The translations under genes were made by a program, and so were the position numbers. A stretch of DNA of 64,000 bases. Origin: Aquabacter sp040049275. Its GTDB lineage: Bacteria > Pseudomonadota > Alphaproteobacteria > Rhizobiales > Xanthobacteraceae. A model generated the notes under the pieces. The model saw only the letters and a program-made list of their open reading frames with translations. It was not told the origin of the DNA and did no database searches. Where the stretch lies: NCBI RefSeq assembly GCF_040049275.1, contig NZ_JBDZDT010000006.1, forward strand, positions 248,001-312,000. The letters are read 5' to 3'. Positions 57,323-64,000 of this stretch are shown one piece after another (the first letter of the stretch is position 1; each line of letters begins with the position of its first letter).

Positions 57323-57556
57323 ATGGCGACGGCTGCCTCCCTCGAACGGCGTCGCCGTGAGGCGGCGGCGGCTGCGGCCACGGCCGTGACCAAGGCCGTT
57401 CGCGGGCATCGCCCGCGCGCGGCGCACTATCGGAAGATGGTGCAAGCCACCTGCGACGCTTTACGCGCGGAGATCCGCGAGGCGAAGGCGCGCCGGGCGG
57501 CGGCTCGGAAAGCCGAGCTCCCCGATCTCTTCGGCGAGATGGAAGCGGCGGCATGA
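57323..57556 (+). CDS. Small Ala/Arg-rich phage protein
   Basis: A 77-residue basic helical product: MATAASLERRRREAAAAAAT, then HYRKMVQATCDALRAEIREA and ending PDLFGEMEAAA. It starts two bases after the DUF2303 stop. A 16-codon frame (MTNDISLVAYRSTSLN) overlapping its stop may be a remnant of another gene. Confidence 0.55.
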   Translation: MATAASLERRRREAAAAAATAVTKAVRGHRPRAAHYRKMVQATCDALRAEIREAKARRAAARKAELPDLFGEMEAAA

Positions 57557-57633
57557 CGAATGACATCTCCCTCGTCGCCTACCGCAGCACATCGCTGAAC
57601 TGAAGGAAAAGCGGGGTGGCCAGCTATGAAACC

Positions 57634-57831
57634 TCACGCCAGATCGTTCTCGCCCACTGGGCTTGGCGCATCTCCGATTCCGCCTGCTGGCTTCGGAGAT
57701 GGCTTCTTAGAGGCCTTGCCCGGCGGCCTACCGGAGCGCCCGGAAGCCCCCCGATTGGAGATTTGCTGCCGCGTCTGTTCGGAATGCTTCGCATCGTCTT
57801 TGGCGGTGGGAGGGGGGTCCTTTTTCTTCAT
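57634..57831 (-). CDS. Small basic protein with KPAGGIGDAPSPVGENDLA tail (paralogue A)
   Basis: The start at 57831 follows GAGGGAC at good spacing. The 65-residue product is Lys/Pro/Ser-rich and disordered-looking, and ends in exactly the same 19 residues, KPAGGIGDAPSPVGENDLA, as the gene at 58634. It is ten bases downstream of the DUF982-like copy 10 and forms a two-gene unit with it. Confidence 0.55.
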   Translation of the reverse strand: MKKKDPPPTAKDDAKHSEQTRQQISNRGASGRSGRPPGKASKKPSPKPAGGIGDAPSPVGENDLA

Positions 57832-57840
57832 CACAGTCCC

Positions 57841-58098
57841 TCAGTGGACGACGAGCATGCGTCGCGAGGCGAGGACGCGCGTCAGATGATCGGTCGCGGC
57901 CTCTGCGTCGCTCCGAAGGCCAGTGCTGGCGGCCGACATGATCGCGGCCATGCAACTGGCAAGCTCCGGGTTTTTCGTGACATCGCAGAACCGCGAGACG
58001 AGGAATTCTGCGCCCTCGATGAGGGTGGTGAGCGCGCCCCTTTGCCGGCCGGAAAGGACGACGGGGCGAGTGAGTGGATTAGTCCAGTGATCAGTCAT
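57841..58098 (-). CDS. DUF982-like small protein, copy 10
   Basis: The only minus-strand copy. The 85-residue product starts MTDHWTNPLTRPVVLSGRQR and continues GALTTLIEGAEFLVSRF and AIMSAASTGLRSDAEAATDH, LTRVLASRRM. It is nearest to copies 1 and 8. It diverges from the ASCH gene. Confidence 0.65.
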   Translation of the reverse strand: MTDHWTNPLTRPVVLSGRQRGALTTLIEGAEFLVSRFCDVTKNPELASCMAAIMSAASTGLRSDAEAATDHLTRVLASRRMLVVH

Positions 58099-58199
58099 TG
58101 CGTGCCGAAACGCGCGGCTGTCGGCTCCGGTTTCACCTTGAACGAAATGTCGCAGAGGCGTGATCCCGAGCCGCTGGCGACCTTCCGGAAGGCAATGCC

Positions 58200-58628
58200 A
58201 TGAAGGCTTTCTCCATCATCCAGCCGTGGGCATGGCTCATCGTCAACGGCCACAAGGACGTTGAGAATCGCAAATGGAAGCCCTGGAACCCGGGCCTCCA
58301 CTTCCGGGGCGAGGTGCTCATCCATGCCGGTAAGAAGTTCAATGAGGATGCGCTCGCCTTCGTGCGCGGCAACTTCCCCCAGATCGTGCTGCCCGAGACC
58401 TTTGACCGGGGCGGCATCGTCGGCAAGGCCGTCATCATCGACGCGGTGACGGAGCACGAGAGCCCCTGGTTCTTCGGCCCCTACGCCTTCGTACTCACCC
58501 GGGGCGAGCCCCTGCCCTTCCTACCCTGCAAGGGCGCCCTCGGCTTCTTCACCCCCACCTTCGACCCACCCGAACCCGCGCCGGCGCCTACTGCCGCTGT
58601 CGGGCCTGCCCAAGGGAGCTTGCTGTGA
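58200..58628 (+). CDS. ASCH-domain protein
   Basis: The 142-residue protein starts MKAFSIIQPWAWLIVNGHKD, then VENRKWKPWNPGLHFRGEVL and IHAGKKFNEDALAFVRG, with GGIVGKAVIIDAV. These are the conserved strands and basic groove of ASCH/PUA-like domains, which bind RNA. The PQPWA-like and E-N-R motifs are intact. The Pro-rich tail is flexible. Role in phage biology is unclear. Confidence 0.85.
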   Translation: MKAFSIIQPWAWLIVNGHKDVENRKWKPWNPGLHFRGEVLIHAGKKFNEDALAFVRGNFPQIVLPETFDRGGIVGKAVIIDAVTEHESPWFFGPYAFVLTRGEPLPFLPCKGALGFFTPTFDPPEPAPAPTAAVGPAQGSLL

Positions 58629-58633
58629 CTGCC

Positions 58634-58831
58634 TCAGGCCAGATCGTTCTCTCCGACCGGGCTTGGCGCATCTCCGATGCCGCCTGCTGGCTTCTCCGGC
58701 GGCGCCTTTTTCTTGCCCTGCCCCCGAATGTGAGCCTTGTCGTTAGGCTCCCCTTGCTGTCGCGTGATCTCTTTCTGTCGCTCGACTTCATCACTGCGAT
58801 GCGGGCTGTGTTTGGTGCGCTCTCCGGCCAT
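58634..58831 (-). CDS. Small basic protein with KPAGGIGDAPSPVGENDLA tail (paralogue B)
   Basis: The start at 58831 gives a 65-residue product (MAGERTKHSPHRSDEVERQK) with ITRQQGEPNDKAHIRGQGKK and the C-terminus shared with paralogue A. Similarity to A is high in the 3' end and low elsewhere. The shared tail suggests a short conserved recognition or degradation signal. It is convergent with the ASCH gene. Confidence 0.55.
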   Translation of the reverse strand: MAGERTKHSPHRSDEVERQKEITRQQGEPNDKAHIRGQGKKKAPPEKPAGGIGDAPSPVGENDLA

Positions 58832-58915
58832 CAGGATAGGTCTCCGCTTTGGGATAAAACGCACTCGGGCCAGTCCCGTTGCATCTCCCCTTTCACCCAG
58901 AGGAGGCACACACCG

Positions 58916-59401
58916 ATGCCTAGCATGCGCGCGGCGCTGAAGCGCGATCCCATTCAGCTCTGGGGCGTGACGGTTCGCGCCATCCTCCTCATCCTCGCTG
59001 CGATGCTCTCAGCCGGCGCCTACGCGGCACCCATCGCCCCCGGGCAGATCAACGTGCGCGACGGTGACACGGTCATCGTCGGGGCGATCCGCTATCGTCT
59101 GGTTGGGTACAACACTCCGGAGGTGGGCTTCTCCGCGAAATGCCCCCAGGAGCGGGCTTTGGGCGCCCAGGCGACGCAGCGCCTGCGCCGCCTCGTCGCC
59201 GGCGGAGGGCTAGATTTCGAACGCGTCTCCTGCCAGTGCCGGCCGGGCACCGAGGGCACCCCCGCCTGCAATTACGGCCGCCTCTGCGCGCGGCTGACGG
59301 CTGCCGGCCGGGATGTGGGCGAAACCCTCGTCGCTGCCGGCCTCGCCAAGCCGTTCCGCTATGGCAAGGACCGCTTCCCCCACGATTGGTGCTCGAGGTA
59401 A
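58916..59401 (+). CDS. Secreted thermonuclease-like nuclease (SNase family)
   Basis: AGGAGG lies upstream of the ATG at 58916. The N-terminus is a signal or anchor (VRAILLILAAMLSAGAYAAP), with cleavage after AYA or AAP. The mature domain has INVRDGDTVIVGAIRYRLVG and YNTPEV (metal-binding Asp and the R-x-x-G-x-N-x-P-E strand), then ERALGAQATQRLRRLV with the catalytic Glu region, and GRLCARLTAAGRDVGETLVA. Four Cys residues support a periplasmic or extracellular fold. It could degrade incoming DNA; this is inference. Confidence 0.82.
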   Translation: MPSMRAALKRDPIQLWGVTVRAILLILAAMLSAGAYAAPIAPGQINVRDGDTVIVGAIRYRLVGYNTPEVGFSAKCPQERALGAQATQRLRRLVAGGGLDFERVSCQCRPGTEGTPACNYGRLCARLTAAGRDVGETLVAAGLAKPFRYGKDRFPHDWCSR

Positions 59402-59408
59402 GGCGCCA

Positions 59409-59645
59409 ATGTCCACGCGCCGCACCAAGGCCACCGTCTCCGAGCTCGAGGCGGCCACCGCCCAGCTCGCGGAGATCGTGGTGTTGTACGGTGCCAAGTA
59501 TGCACCGCTGATGCTCGCCATCGAGCGCGAGCTCGAACTGGCCAGGAATGAGGAAGATCCCGTCGCCCGGGCCCGCCGCATCCTCGAGGCCTACAGGTCG
59601 GGTGGCGGCCTGAAGGCGATGCGGGACAGCCAATCCGCCGCCTGA
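59409..59645 (+). CDS. Small helical hypothetical protein
   Basis: A 78-residue product: TKATVSELEAATAQLAEIVV, LYGAKYAPLMLAIERELELA, RARRILEAYRSGG. It follows the nuclease by seven bases, and its 3' end overlaps the convergent integrase gene by 55 bases, marking the end of the rightward block. Confidence 0.6.
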   Translation: MSTRRTKATVSELEAATAQLAEIVVLYGAKYAPLMLAIERELELARNEEDPVARARRILEAYRSGGGLKAMRDSQSAA

Positions 59646-60913
59646 GCCAGCGACGGCCCGGCGCCATAGCGCGGCCGGCTCCATTTATGGCCCATGAGTT
59701 GGGCGATCACCTTTTCCGGTGCCTCGATGGCGGTGAGCCTGTCTTCGAAGGTATGGCGCAGGCTGTAGAGCGAATGCGCCGGCGAGGGCCGTAGCCCCTT
59801 CTCCCGAAAGAACCGACTCATGTATGCCGAGAGGCCGGCGGACTTGTCCCGATAGCGGGGGAACCCGGCCGGGCAACGCCGCGCGGCCGCGAGGGCGGCT
59901 CCGACCAGGGGGATTTTCCGCTCGGAGTGGGGCGTCTTCATCTTCCGCCCGTCCGGCACCACGTGGACATAGGGAATGTCCGCGTCGAGGAAGATGGTCT
60001 CATCGGTCAGGTTCACCACCTCCGAGGGGCGCAGGCCCGTGTCGGCAATCAGGTAGATGACGCACCGCGCCTCGATGTTGAGCTCGCCGAAGGTGCCGGC
60101 GGCGAGGATCTTGTCCTGTACAAAGGCGGCATCGTAGGCGGCGCGCTGGCCCGTAGCCCCGCCCTCGATTCTCAGCAGACCAAAGACCGGCTGAAGGCCG
60201 AGCCGCCGCTTATTGTCCACCGTGCGGAACATGCGGTTGATGTGGCCGAAATCCTTGTTGGCCGTCTCGATCTCGATGCCCTCGCGCAGCACCCGGTCTT
60301 GCCACCAGTCGCGGAAATCAAGGGCGTCGTTGCGGGTGACGTCGGCAACTGGCTTGTCGCCGATCTTGTCGATGAGGTTCGAGATCGCGCGCGCCTTCGG
60401 GGAGCGCCAGCGGCGCACCTGGTCCTCCGACATGGAAGAGAGACTGGCACGCTGGATATCCTCGAAGGCCTCCAGCAGTCCGGACAGGCGCAAGGAAGGT
60501 GCCTCCTCTCCCGCGAGGAGGGCGGCCGTCAGTTCCGGTTGGATCTCCGGCCTCTCCTTAACTGAGACAGCGAGAGCCGCAAGGCGGCGAAGGATCTCGT
60601 CCGGGAGGTCGGCGAGCGCAGCAATGGGGATGTAATTGAACCCGGCCCGACGGGCGAGCTTGCGAGCCTCGTCATAGCGCTCCTGTGCCTCGGCCGAGCG
60701 CCCGGCGGCGAGCCCGCGCCAGTATTCCTCGAGCTCGGCATTGAGCGACCGCACTACCCCCCGAGCCCGCACGCCCCGCGGGTCGTCGGCCACCGCGATG
60801 TGGGTGGATTCGCGGATCAGCACCCGACGATCAAGCTCGGAAAACGCCTTCGGCACCCGCCGTACGAGATACCAATACCCGCTACGCTTGTGCGGCTCGA
60901 TCTCGCGCGCCAT
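59591..60913 (-). CDS. int: Tyrosine-type integrase of the prophage
   Basis: The 440-residue recombinase has an arm-binding N-terminus with a DUF6538-like start (HKRSGYWYLVRRVPKAFSEL), a core-binding domain (VTRNDALDFRDWWQDRVLRE) and the catalytic domain: ADTGLRPSEVVNLTDE (Arg I), a Lys strand near KMKTPHSERKIPL, HSLYSLRHTFEDRL (H-x-x-R), LMGHKWSRPRYG (His/Tyr region with the nucleophile Tyr). It lies about 120 bp from tRNA-Ser and should catalyse integration at the 21-bp core shared by attL and attR. Confidence 0.95.
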   Translation of the reverse strand: MAREIEPHKRSGYWYLVRRVPKAFSELDRRVLIRESTHIAVADDPRGVRARGVVRSLNAELEEYWRGLAAGRSAEAQERYDEARKLARRAGFNYIPIAALADLPDEILRRLAALAVSVKERPEIQPELTAALLAGEEAPSLRLSGLLEAFEDIQRASLSSMSEDQVRRWRSPKARAISNLIDKIGDKPVADVTRNDALDFRDWWQDRVLREGIEIETANKDFGHINRMFRTVDNKRRLGLQPVFGLLRIEGGATGQRAAYDAAFVQDKILAAGTFGELNIEARCVIYLIADTGLRPSEVVNLTDETIFLDADIPYVHVVPDGRKMKTPHSERKIPLVGAALAAARRCPAGFPRYRDKSAGLSAYMSRFFREKGLRPSPAHSLYSLRHTFEDRLTAIEAPEKVIAQLMGHKWSRPRYGAGPSLAQAADWLSRIAFRPPPDL

Positions 60914-60931
60914 CGCCCCAAACCGCCCCAG

Positions 60932-60957
60932 ATGTTACGCAAAATGTTGCACAACAT
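60932..60957. repeat. Integrase arm-type repeats inside attR
   Basis: ATGTTACGCAAAATGTT is identical to 5549-5565 and in the same orientation, followed here by GCACAACATT, which completes an inverted TGTTG/CAACA pair. It lies between the integrase start and attR. Confidence 0.6.
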
Positions 60958-61034
60958 TCCGGACAGAGATGCCTCCGAAAGTCAATGGCGGAGCGCAATT
61001 GCGCGATATTTCAAGGACTTAGCAAGGAGCGGGG

Positions 61035-61055
61035 TGGCGGAGAGGGAGGGATTTG
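61035..61055. other. attR: 3' end of tRNA-Ser
   Basis: The core shared with 5474-5494. It contains the tRNA CCA, the 3' acceptor strand and part of the T arm, so the tRNA remains intact after integration. Confidence 0.75.
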
Positions 61056-61124
61056 AACCCCCGATACGGTTGCCCGTATGCCGCATTTCGAGTGCGGTGC
61101 ATTCGACCACTCTGCCACCTCTCC
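61035..61124 (-). tRNA. tRNA-Ser(CGA)
   Basis: On the minus strand the gene starts GGAGAGG-TGGCAGAGTGG and ends with the complementary CCTCTCC-G-CCA. The anticodon loop is CTCGAAA (anticodon CGA), the long variable arm is ACGGG-CAA-CCGT-like as in class II tRNAs, and the T loop is GGTTCAAATCC. The length of 90 nt with encoded CCA is normal for serine tRNA. It is the prophage target. Confidence 0.95.
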
Positions 61125-61287
61125 ATCCGGGGGCACGGGAGGCCGTGAGGCGCGCCCGTCGCGTGGTTGAGCGCTTCTAGCGGAGAGGCCGGGCGGTTAC
61201 AAGACGTTCGCGCACCGAACCAACTGCCAATCCCCCTCCCCCGTAAGCAGGAAGGGGAGCACGGCACTCTCGTCCGAAGATCCCGCT

Positions 61288-61689
61288 TTATTCTTCCGCC
61301 TCCGGCGGCACCGGCCGCGAGCGGCCCTCATCGTCGATGGCGACGAAGGTGAAGGTGGCCTCCGTGACCTTCCGCGTCTCCTCGCTCTGGCGGGCGCGGC
61401 GCCAGGCCTCCACCTCGATGCGCATGGAGGTGCGCCCGACGCTCAGAACCCTGGCGAACAGGCTCACCTCGTCGCCCACCGCCACCGGGCTCAAAAAGGT
61501 GATCGCCTCCACCGCGACGGTGGCGACGCGGCCGCGGGCGCGGCGGGCGGAGACGTTGCCGGCGGCAAGGTCCATCTGCGACATCAGCCAGCCGCCGAAG
61601 ATATCTCCGTTGGGATTGGTGTCCGCCGGCATGGCGATGGTGCGGATGGCCGGAGCATCCTTAGGCATGACGGCCTGCTTGTCGTGCAT
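61288..61689 (-). CDS. Acyl-CoA thioesterase, YciA-like hotdog protein
   Basis: The 133-residue protein has IRTIAMPADTNPNGDIFGGW with the catalytic Asp and LMSQMDLAAGNVSARRARGR, then VAVEAITFLSPVAVGDEVSL and SMRIEVEAWRRARQSEETRK, all typical of the YciA hotdog fold that hydrolyses acyl-CoA esters. It is a chromosomal gene divergent from rplU. Confidence 0.9.
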   Translation of the reverse strand: MHDKQAVMPKDAPAIRTIAMPADTNPNGDIFGGWLMSQMDLAAGNVSARRARGRVATVAVEAITFLSPVAVGDEVSLFARVLSVGRTSMRIEVEAWRRARQSEETRKVTEATFTFVAIDDEGRSRPVPPEAEE

Positions 61690-61775
61690 CGTCCCTCACT
61701 TTCTGGAACGACTTTACCAAGCGGCGCGCCCGTCGCGGAAGACGGCGGGAGCTGAACAAATGCAAGGCTTTTGCA

Positions 61776-61804
61776 TTGACAGTCGCCCCCCGTTGCGGCT
61801 AAAG
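61776..61804 (+). promoter_or_regulatory. Sigma70-type promoter of rplU-rpmA
   Basis: TTGACA at 61776-61781 is a perfect -35 box. A weak -10 (CTAAAG) follows at 17 bp. The rplU start is about 97 bp downstream, leaving a leader typical of ribosomal protein operons. Confidence 0.6.
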
Positions 61805-61900
61805 GGACCGCTTCGCGCGGGCCGTAAATGCCCGCACACCCCAACCCGACCGAAGAAGCCGGCCCTTCGAGGCCTGGCTGAACACGAAAGCGAGACAAGA

Positions 61901-62212
61901 ATGTTCGCGGTCATCAAAGCAGGCGGCAAGCAGTACCGCGTCGCCGCCGACGACGTCATCACGTTGGATCGAATCGAGGCCGAGCCCGGCGCGAGCCTGT
62001 CCTTCCCCGTCCTCATGCTCGGCGGCGAGACCATCGTGGTCGGCGCCCCGCTCGTGGAAGGCGCCTCCGTCACCGCCGAGGTGGTGGAGCAGGCGCGCGG
62101 CGACAAGGTCATCGCGTTCAAGAAGCGCCGCCGCCAGAATTCGCGCCGCAAGCGTGGCTTCCGCGCCGACCTCACCGTCGTGCGCATCACCAACATCGCC
62201 GCCGGCGCCTGA
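61901..62212 (+). CDS. rplU: 50S ribosomal protein L21
   Basis: The 103-residue protein begins MFAVIKAGGKQYRVAADDVI, contains LDRIEAEPGASLSFPVLMLG and ends FRADLTVVRITNIAAGA, with the basic KKRRRQNSRRKRG loop that contacts 23S rRNA. It has the normal L21 length and precedes rpmA by 18 bases. Confidence 0.98.
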   Translation: MFAVIKAGGKQYRVAADDVITLDRIEAEPGASLSFPVLMLGGETIVVGAPLVEGASVTAEVVEQARGDKVIAFKKRRRQNSRRKRGFRADLTVVRITNIAAGA

Positions 62213-62230
62213 TAGGAACGGAGAGCACAG

Positions 62231-62503
62231 ATGGCTCACAAAAAAGCAGGCGGCTCGTCCCGTAACGGCCGCGATTCCGATGGCCGCCGCCTTGGCGTGA
62301 AGCGCTTCGGCAGCGAAGCCGTCATCGCCGGCAACATCATCGTGCGTCAGCGCGGCACCAAATGGCACCCGGGCCTTAATGTCGGCATGGGCAAGGATCA
62401 TACCCTGTTCGCGCTTACCGACGGCAAAGTCGAGTTCCGCACCAAAGCCAACGCCCGAACCTACGTATCCGTGATTCCCGCCGCCGCTGAGGCGGCTGAG
62501 TAA
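62231..62503 (+). CDS. rpmA: 50S ribosomal protein L27
   Basis: The 90-residue protein begins MAHKKAGGSSRNGRDSDGRR, continues LGVKRFGSEAVIAGNIIVRQ and RGTKWHPGLNVGMGKDHTLF. The N-terminal tail reaches the peptidyl transferase centre in bacterial ribosomes. GAGAGC precedes the start. It is co-transcribed with rplU and followed by a hairpin. Confidence 0.98.
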   Translation: MAHKKAGGSSRNGRDSDGRRLGVKRFGSEAVIAGNIIVRQRGTKWHPGLNVGMGKDHTLFALTDGKVEFRTKANARTYVSVIPAAAEAAE

Positions 62504-62582
62504 ACGGCGAGACCTGAAAATGCAGGTTCCCGCCGGTCTCGTTGACCCGGTGGGAGCCTGATCCGGAACAATCCGGGCTCCT

Positions 62583-62627
62583 GGACAAACCGGGGAGACG
62601 AGACGTCTCCCCGGTTTTCGTTTGTCC
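62583..62627 (+). terminator. Hairpin terminator after rpmA
   Basis: AAACCGGGGAGAC pairs exactly with GTCTCCCCGGTTT around GAGAC, followed by TTCGTTTG. Outer GGACAAAC and GTTTGTCC can extend the stem. It separates the ribosomal operon from the acetyltransferase. Confidence 0.65.
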
Positions 62628-62650
62628 GCCCCTCGGCCCAGGAGCCCGCC

Positions 62651-63283
62651 ATGACCATCGTCGAGACGCCGACCGGAGCGCTGCTCCAGGAGAGCTGTAT
62701 CCCCGTCCTCGAAACCGCGCGGCTGGTGCTCCGCGTGCCGCAGATCGAGGACGCCGGAGCCATCGCGGAGCACGCCAACAACCGCAAGATCGCGGAGATG
62801 ACCGCGAACCTGCCCCATCCCTATCGCCCCGCCGATGGCCGGGCCTTCATCGAGCACCTTGCCGCCACCACCGAGGGCGCCCATTTCGCTGTGTTCCTGA
62901 AACACGAGGCGGGCCTTGCCTTCGCCGGCATGTGCGGCTTCGGTCGCCGCCCGGGCGAGAGCGCGCCGGAGCTGGGCTATTGGTTCGGCGAGCCCTTCTG
63001 GGGCCGCGGCCTTGCCACCGAGGCGGCCCGCGCGGTGATCGACTACGCCTTCTCGGAAACCGACACCCTGCGCATGCTGGGCGCCGCCCGCGTGGTCAAT
63101 CCGGCTTCCCGCCGGGTGCTGGAGAAGTGCGGCTTCCAGTGGTGCGGCGCGGGCCTCACCCGGGTGAAGGCGATCGGCGCCTCCGTGCCGGTGGACCGCT
63201 TCGAACTCGACAAGGGCACCTGGGCCTCGCTGCGCGCCTGGGGCTCCACCGCCCTGCCGCTCCGCCGCACGCTCGCCCATTGA
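62651..63283 (+). CDS. GNAT-family N-acetyltransferase (RimJ/RimL-like)
   Basis: The 210-residue enzyme has LETARLVLRVPQIEDAGAIA near residue 20, EGAHFAVFLKHEAGLAFAGM, the acetyl-CoA loop in YWFGEPFWGRGLATEAARAV (Q/R-x-x-G-x-A type) and ARVVNPASRRVLEKCGFQW. It transfers acetyl groups from acetyl-CoA to an amine, in this branch often a protein N-terminus. A GNAT gene after rpmA is a common arrangement in Rhizobiales. Confidence 0.9.
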   Translation: MTIVETPTGALLQESCIPVLETARLVLRVPQIEDAGAIAEHANNRKIAEMTANLPHPYRPADGRAFIEHLAATTEGAHFAVFLKHEAGLAFAGMCGFGRRPGESAPELGYWFGEPFWGRGLATEAARAVIDYAFSETDTLRMLGAARVVNPASRRVLEKCGFQWCGAGLTRVKAIGASVPVDRFELDKGTWASLRAWGSTALPLRRTLAH

Positions 63284-63362
63284 GGCCACGCGCGCGTCCG
63301 CCACAGGCGGGCGCGCGGTGCATCTGCTATGGAAGCCCCAGCTCCCGAGCATGAGGCATGAG

Positions 63363-63872
63363 ATGGCGCGCCACCACGACGACCTCCCCTACCGCCCCTG
63401 CGTGGGCATCGCCGTGTTCAATCCCGCTGGCCACGTCTTCATGGGCAAGCGGGCGGGCGGGCCCGAGCATGTGGACATGACCCATTCCTGGCAATTGCCC
63501 CAGGGCGGCATCGACAAGGGCGAGGAGCCCCTGGAGGCGGCCCTGCGCGAGCTTTATGAGGAGACGTCCATCCGCTCCGTGAAGCTGGTGGGCGAGATCG
63601 AGGACTGGCTGAGCTACGACCTCCCCGGCCGCATCGCGGGCGAAGCATGGAAGGGCAAGTATCGCGGCCAGACCCAGCGCTGGTTCGCCTTCTCCTTCAC
63701 CGGCCAGGATGCCGAGATCGACATCCTTCGACCTGGCGGCGGCAAGCACAAGGCGGAGTTCGTGGACTGGCGCTGGGAGCAGCTGGACCGGGCGGCGGAG
63801 CTGGTGGTGCCGTTCAAGAAGCAGGTCTATGAGCGGGTGATCCACGATTTCCGGCGGTTCGCGGGGGCGTGA
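63363..63872 (+). CDS. rppH: RNA pyrophosphohydrolase, Nudix family
   Basis: The 169-residue enzyme starts MARHHDDLPYRPCVGIAVFN and carries HSWQLPQGGIDKGEEPLEAA followed by LRELYEETSI, a complete Nudix box (G-x5-E-x7-R-E-x2-E-E). YRGQTQRWFAFSFTG and EFVDWRWEQLD are typical of RppH. It removes pyrophosphate from 5'-triphosphate RNA to trigger decay. An in-frame ATG four codons upstream is an alternative start. Confidence 0.93.
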   Translation: MARHHDDLPYRPCVGIAVFNPAGHVFMGKRAGGPEHVDMTHSWQLPQGGIDKGEEPLEAALRELYEETSIRSVKLVGEIEDWLSYDLPGRIAGEAWKGKYRGQTQRWFAFSFTGQDAEIDILRPGGGKHKAEFVDWRWEQLDRAAELVVPFKKQVYERVIHDFRRFAGA

Positions 63873-63967
63873 GGTTCTGCTCCGCATGCTTTGTCCTGGA
63901 CAAGCGACGCTGAAAGGGAGCGCAGATCCGGGACCCAGCGCAGGAGTCTGCCGAAGGCACTTCAACC

Positions 63968-63994
63968 CATCACCGCTGCCGCGCAGCGGTGATG
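63968..63994 (+). terminator. Perfect hairpin downstream of rppH
   Basis: CATCACCGCTGC and its exact complement are separated by CGC and followed by TCCTTT at the window edge. Likely the rppH terminator, though the T-run is interrupted and sequence beyond is not visible. Confidence 0.5.
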
Positions 63995-64000
63995 TCCTTT

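Noticed and set aside
55314..57393. Long minus-strand frames opposite the HD hydrolase and DUF2303 genes
   Set aside because: They lack motifs and are antisense to well-supported plus-strand genes.
57616..58203. A 195-codon plus-strand frame between the DUF2303 operon and ASCH
   Set aside because: It is antisense to DUF982-like copy 10 and paralogue A, which have family patterns and ribosome sites.

Overview
The window comes from a high-GC alphaproteobacterium, most likely a rhizobial relative (Xanthobacteraceae or a neighbouring family; this is inference). The indications are a GcrA-family regulator, DUF982-like small proteins, strong G/C preference at third codon positions, and a chromosomal rplU-rpmA-GNAT cluster. 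Nearly everything between about 5.47 kb and 61.05 kb is one integrated element. Its right end lies in the 3' end of a tRNA-Ser(CGA) gene (61035-61124). The last 21 bases of that tRNA, including CCA, recur at 5474-5494, and a motif containing TGTTACGCAAA lies just inside both ends, next to a tyrosine integrase (59591-60913). The element is therefore a prophage of about 55.6 kb.

Layout. 1-4.7 kb (chromosome): the N-terminal part of a giant secreted autotransporter-type repeat protein on the minus strand, cut by the window edge. 4.7-5.47 kb: intergenic DNA and a serine recombinase relic. 5.5-14 kb: the left accessory end of the prophage, with many tiny genes (several single-span membrane peptides), a SRAP protein, a MarR-like regulator, an alpha/beta hydrolase and a CsbD-like protein. 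14-37.4 kb, minus strand: the late block. Read in transcription order (right to left) it encodes a tail-Z-like protein, the lambda-type head (Nu1-like, gpA terminase, gpW, portal, ClpP-type protease with nested scaffold, decoration protein D, capsid E), a Mu-type contractile tail (gp37-like, gp38, sheath, tube, frameshifted chaperone, tape measure, gp43 split in two, gp44-48), a tail fibre and its helper, then endolysin and holin-like proteins. 37.4-50 kb: replication and early genes on the minus strand (SF3 helicase, primase, GcrA, cytosine methyltransferase, winged-helix and CII-like proteins) plus a GGTTGGAC repeat array that looks like an origin or control region. 51-52.1 kb: the Cro/CI switch. 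52.1-53.5 kb: an AT-rich multi-winged-helix gene of unknown role. 54.1-59.6 kb: a plus-strand block (HD hydrolase, DUF2303, ASCH, secreted nuclease) ending at the integrase. 61-64 kb: chromosome (tRNA-Ser, thioesterase, L21, L27, GNAT, RppH).

Plus-strand islands interrupt the minus-strand phage operons and look like lysogen-expressed cargo: BrnT/BrnA toxin-antitoxin, an orphan HicB, a secreted protein inside the tail operon, a Gln-rich protein, and above all ten copies of one small DUF982-like protein family, six of them between 45.9 and 49.0 kb. The most unusual observations are this paralogue array, the GGTTGGAC array with a perfect 17-bp-arm palindrome, the -1 frameshift site in the tail chaperone gene, the two overlapping reading frames at the methyltransferase locus, and the AT-rich winged-helix gene beside the repressor.
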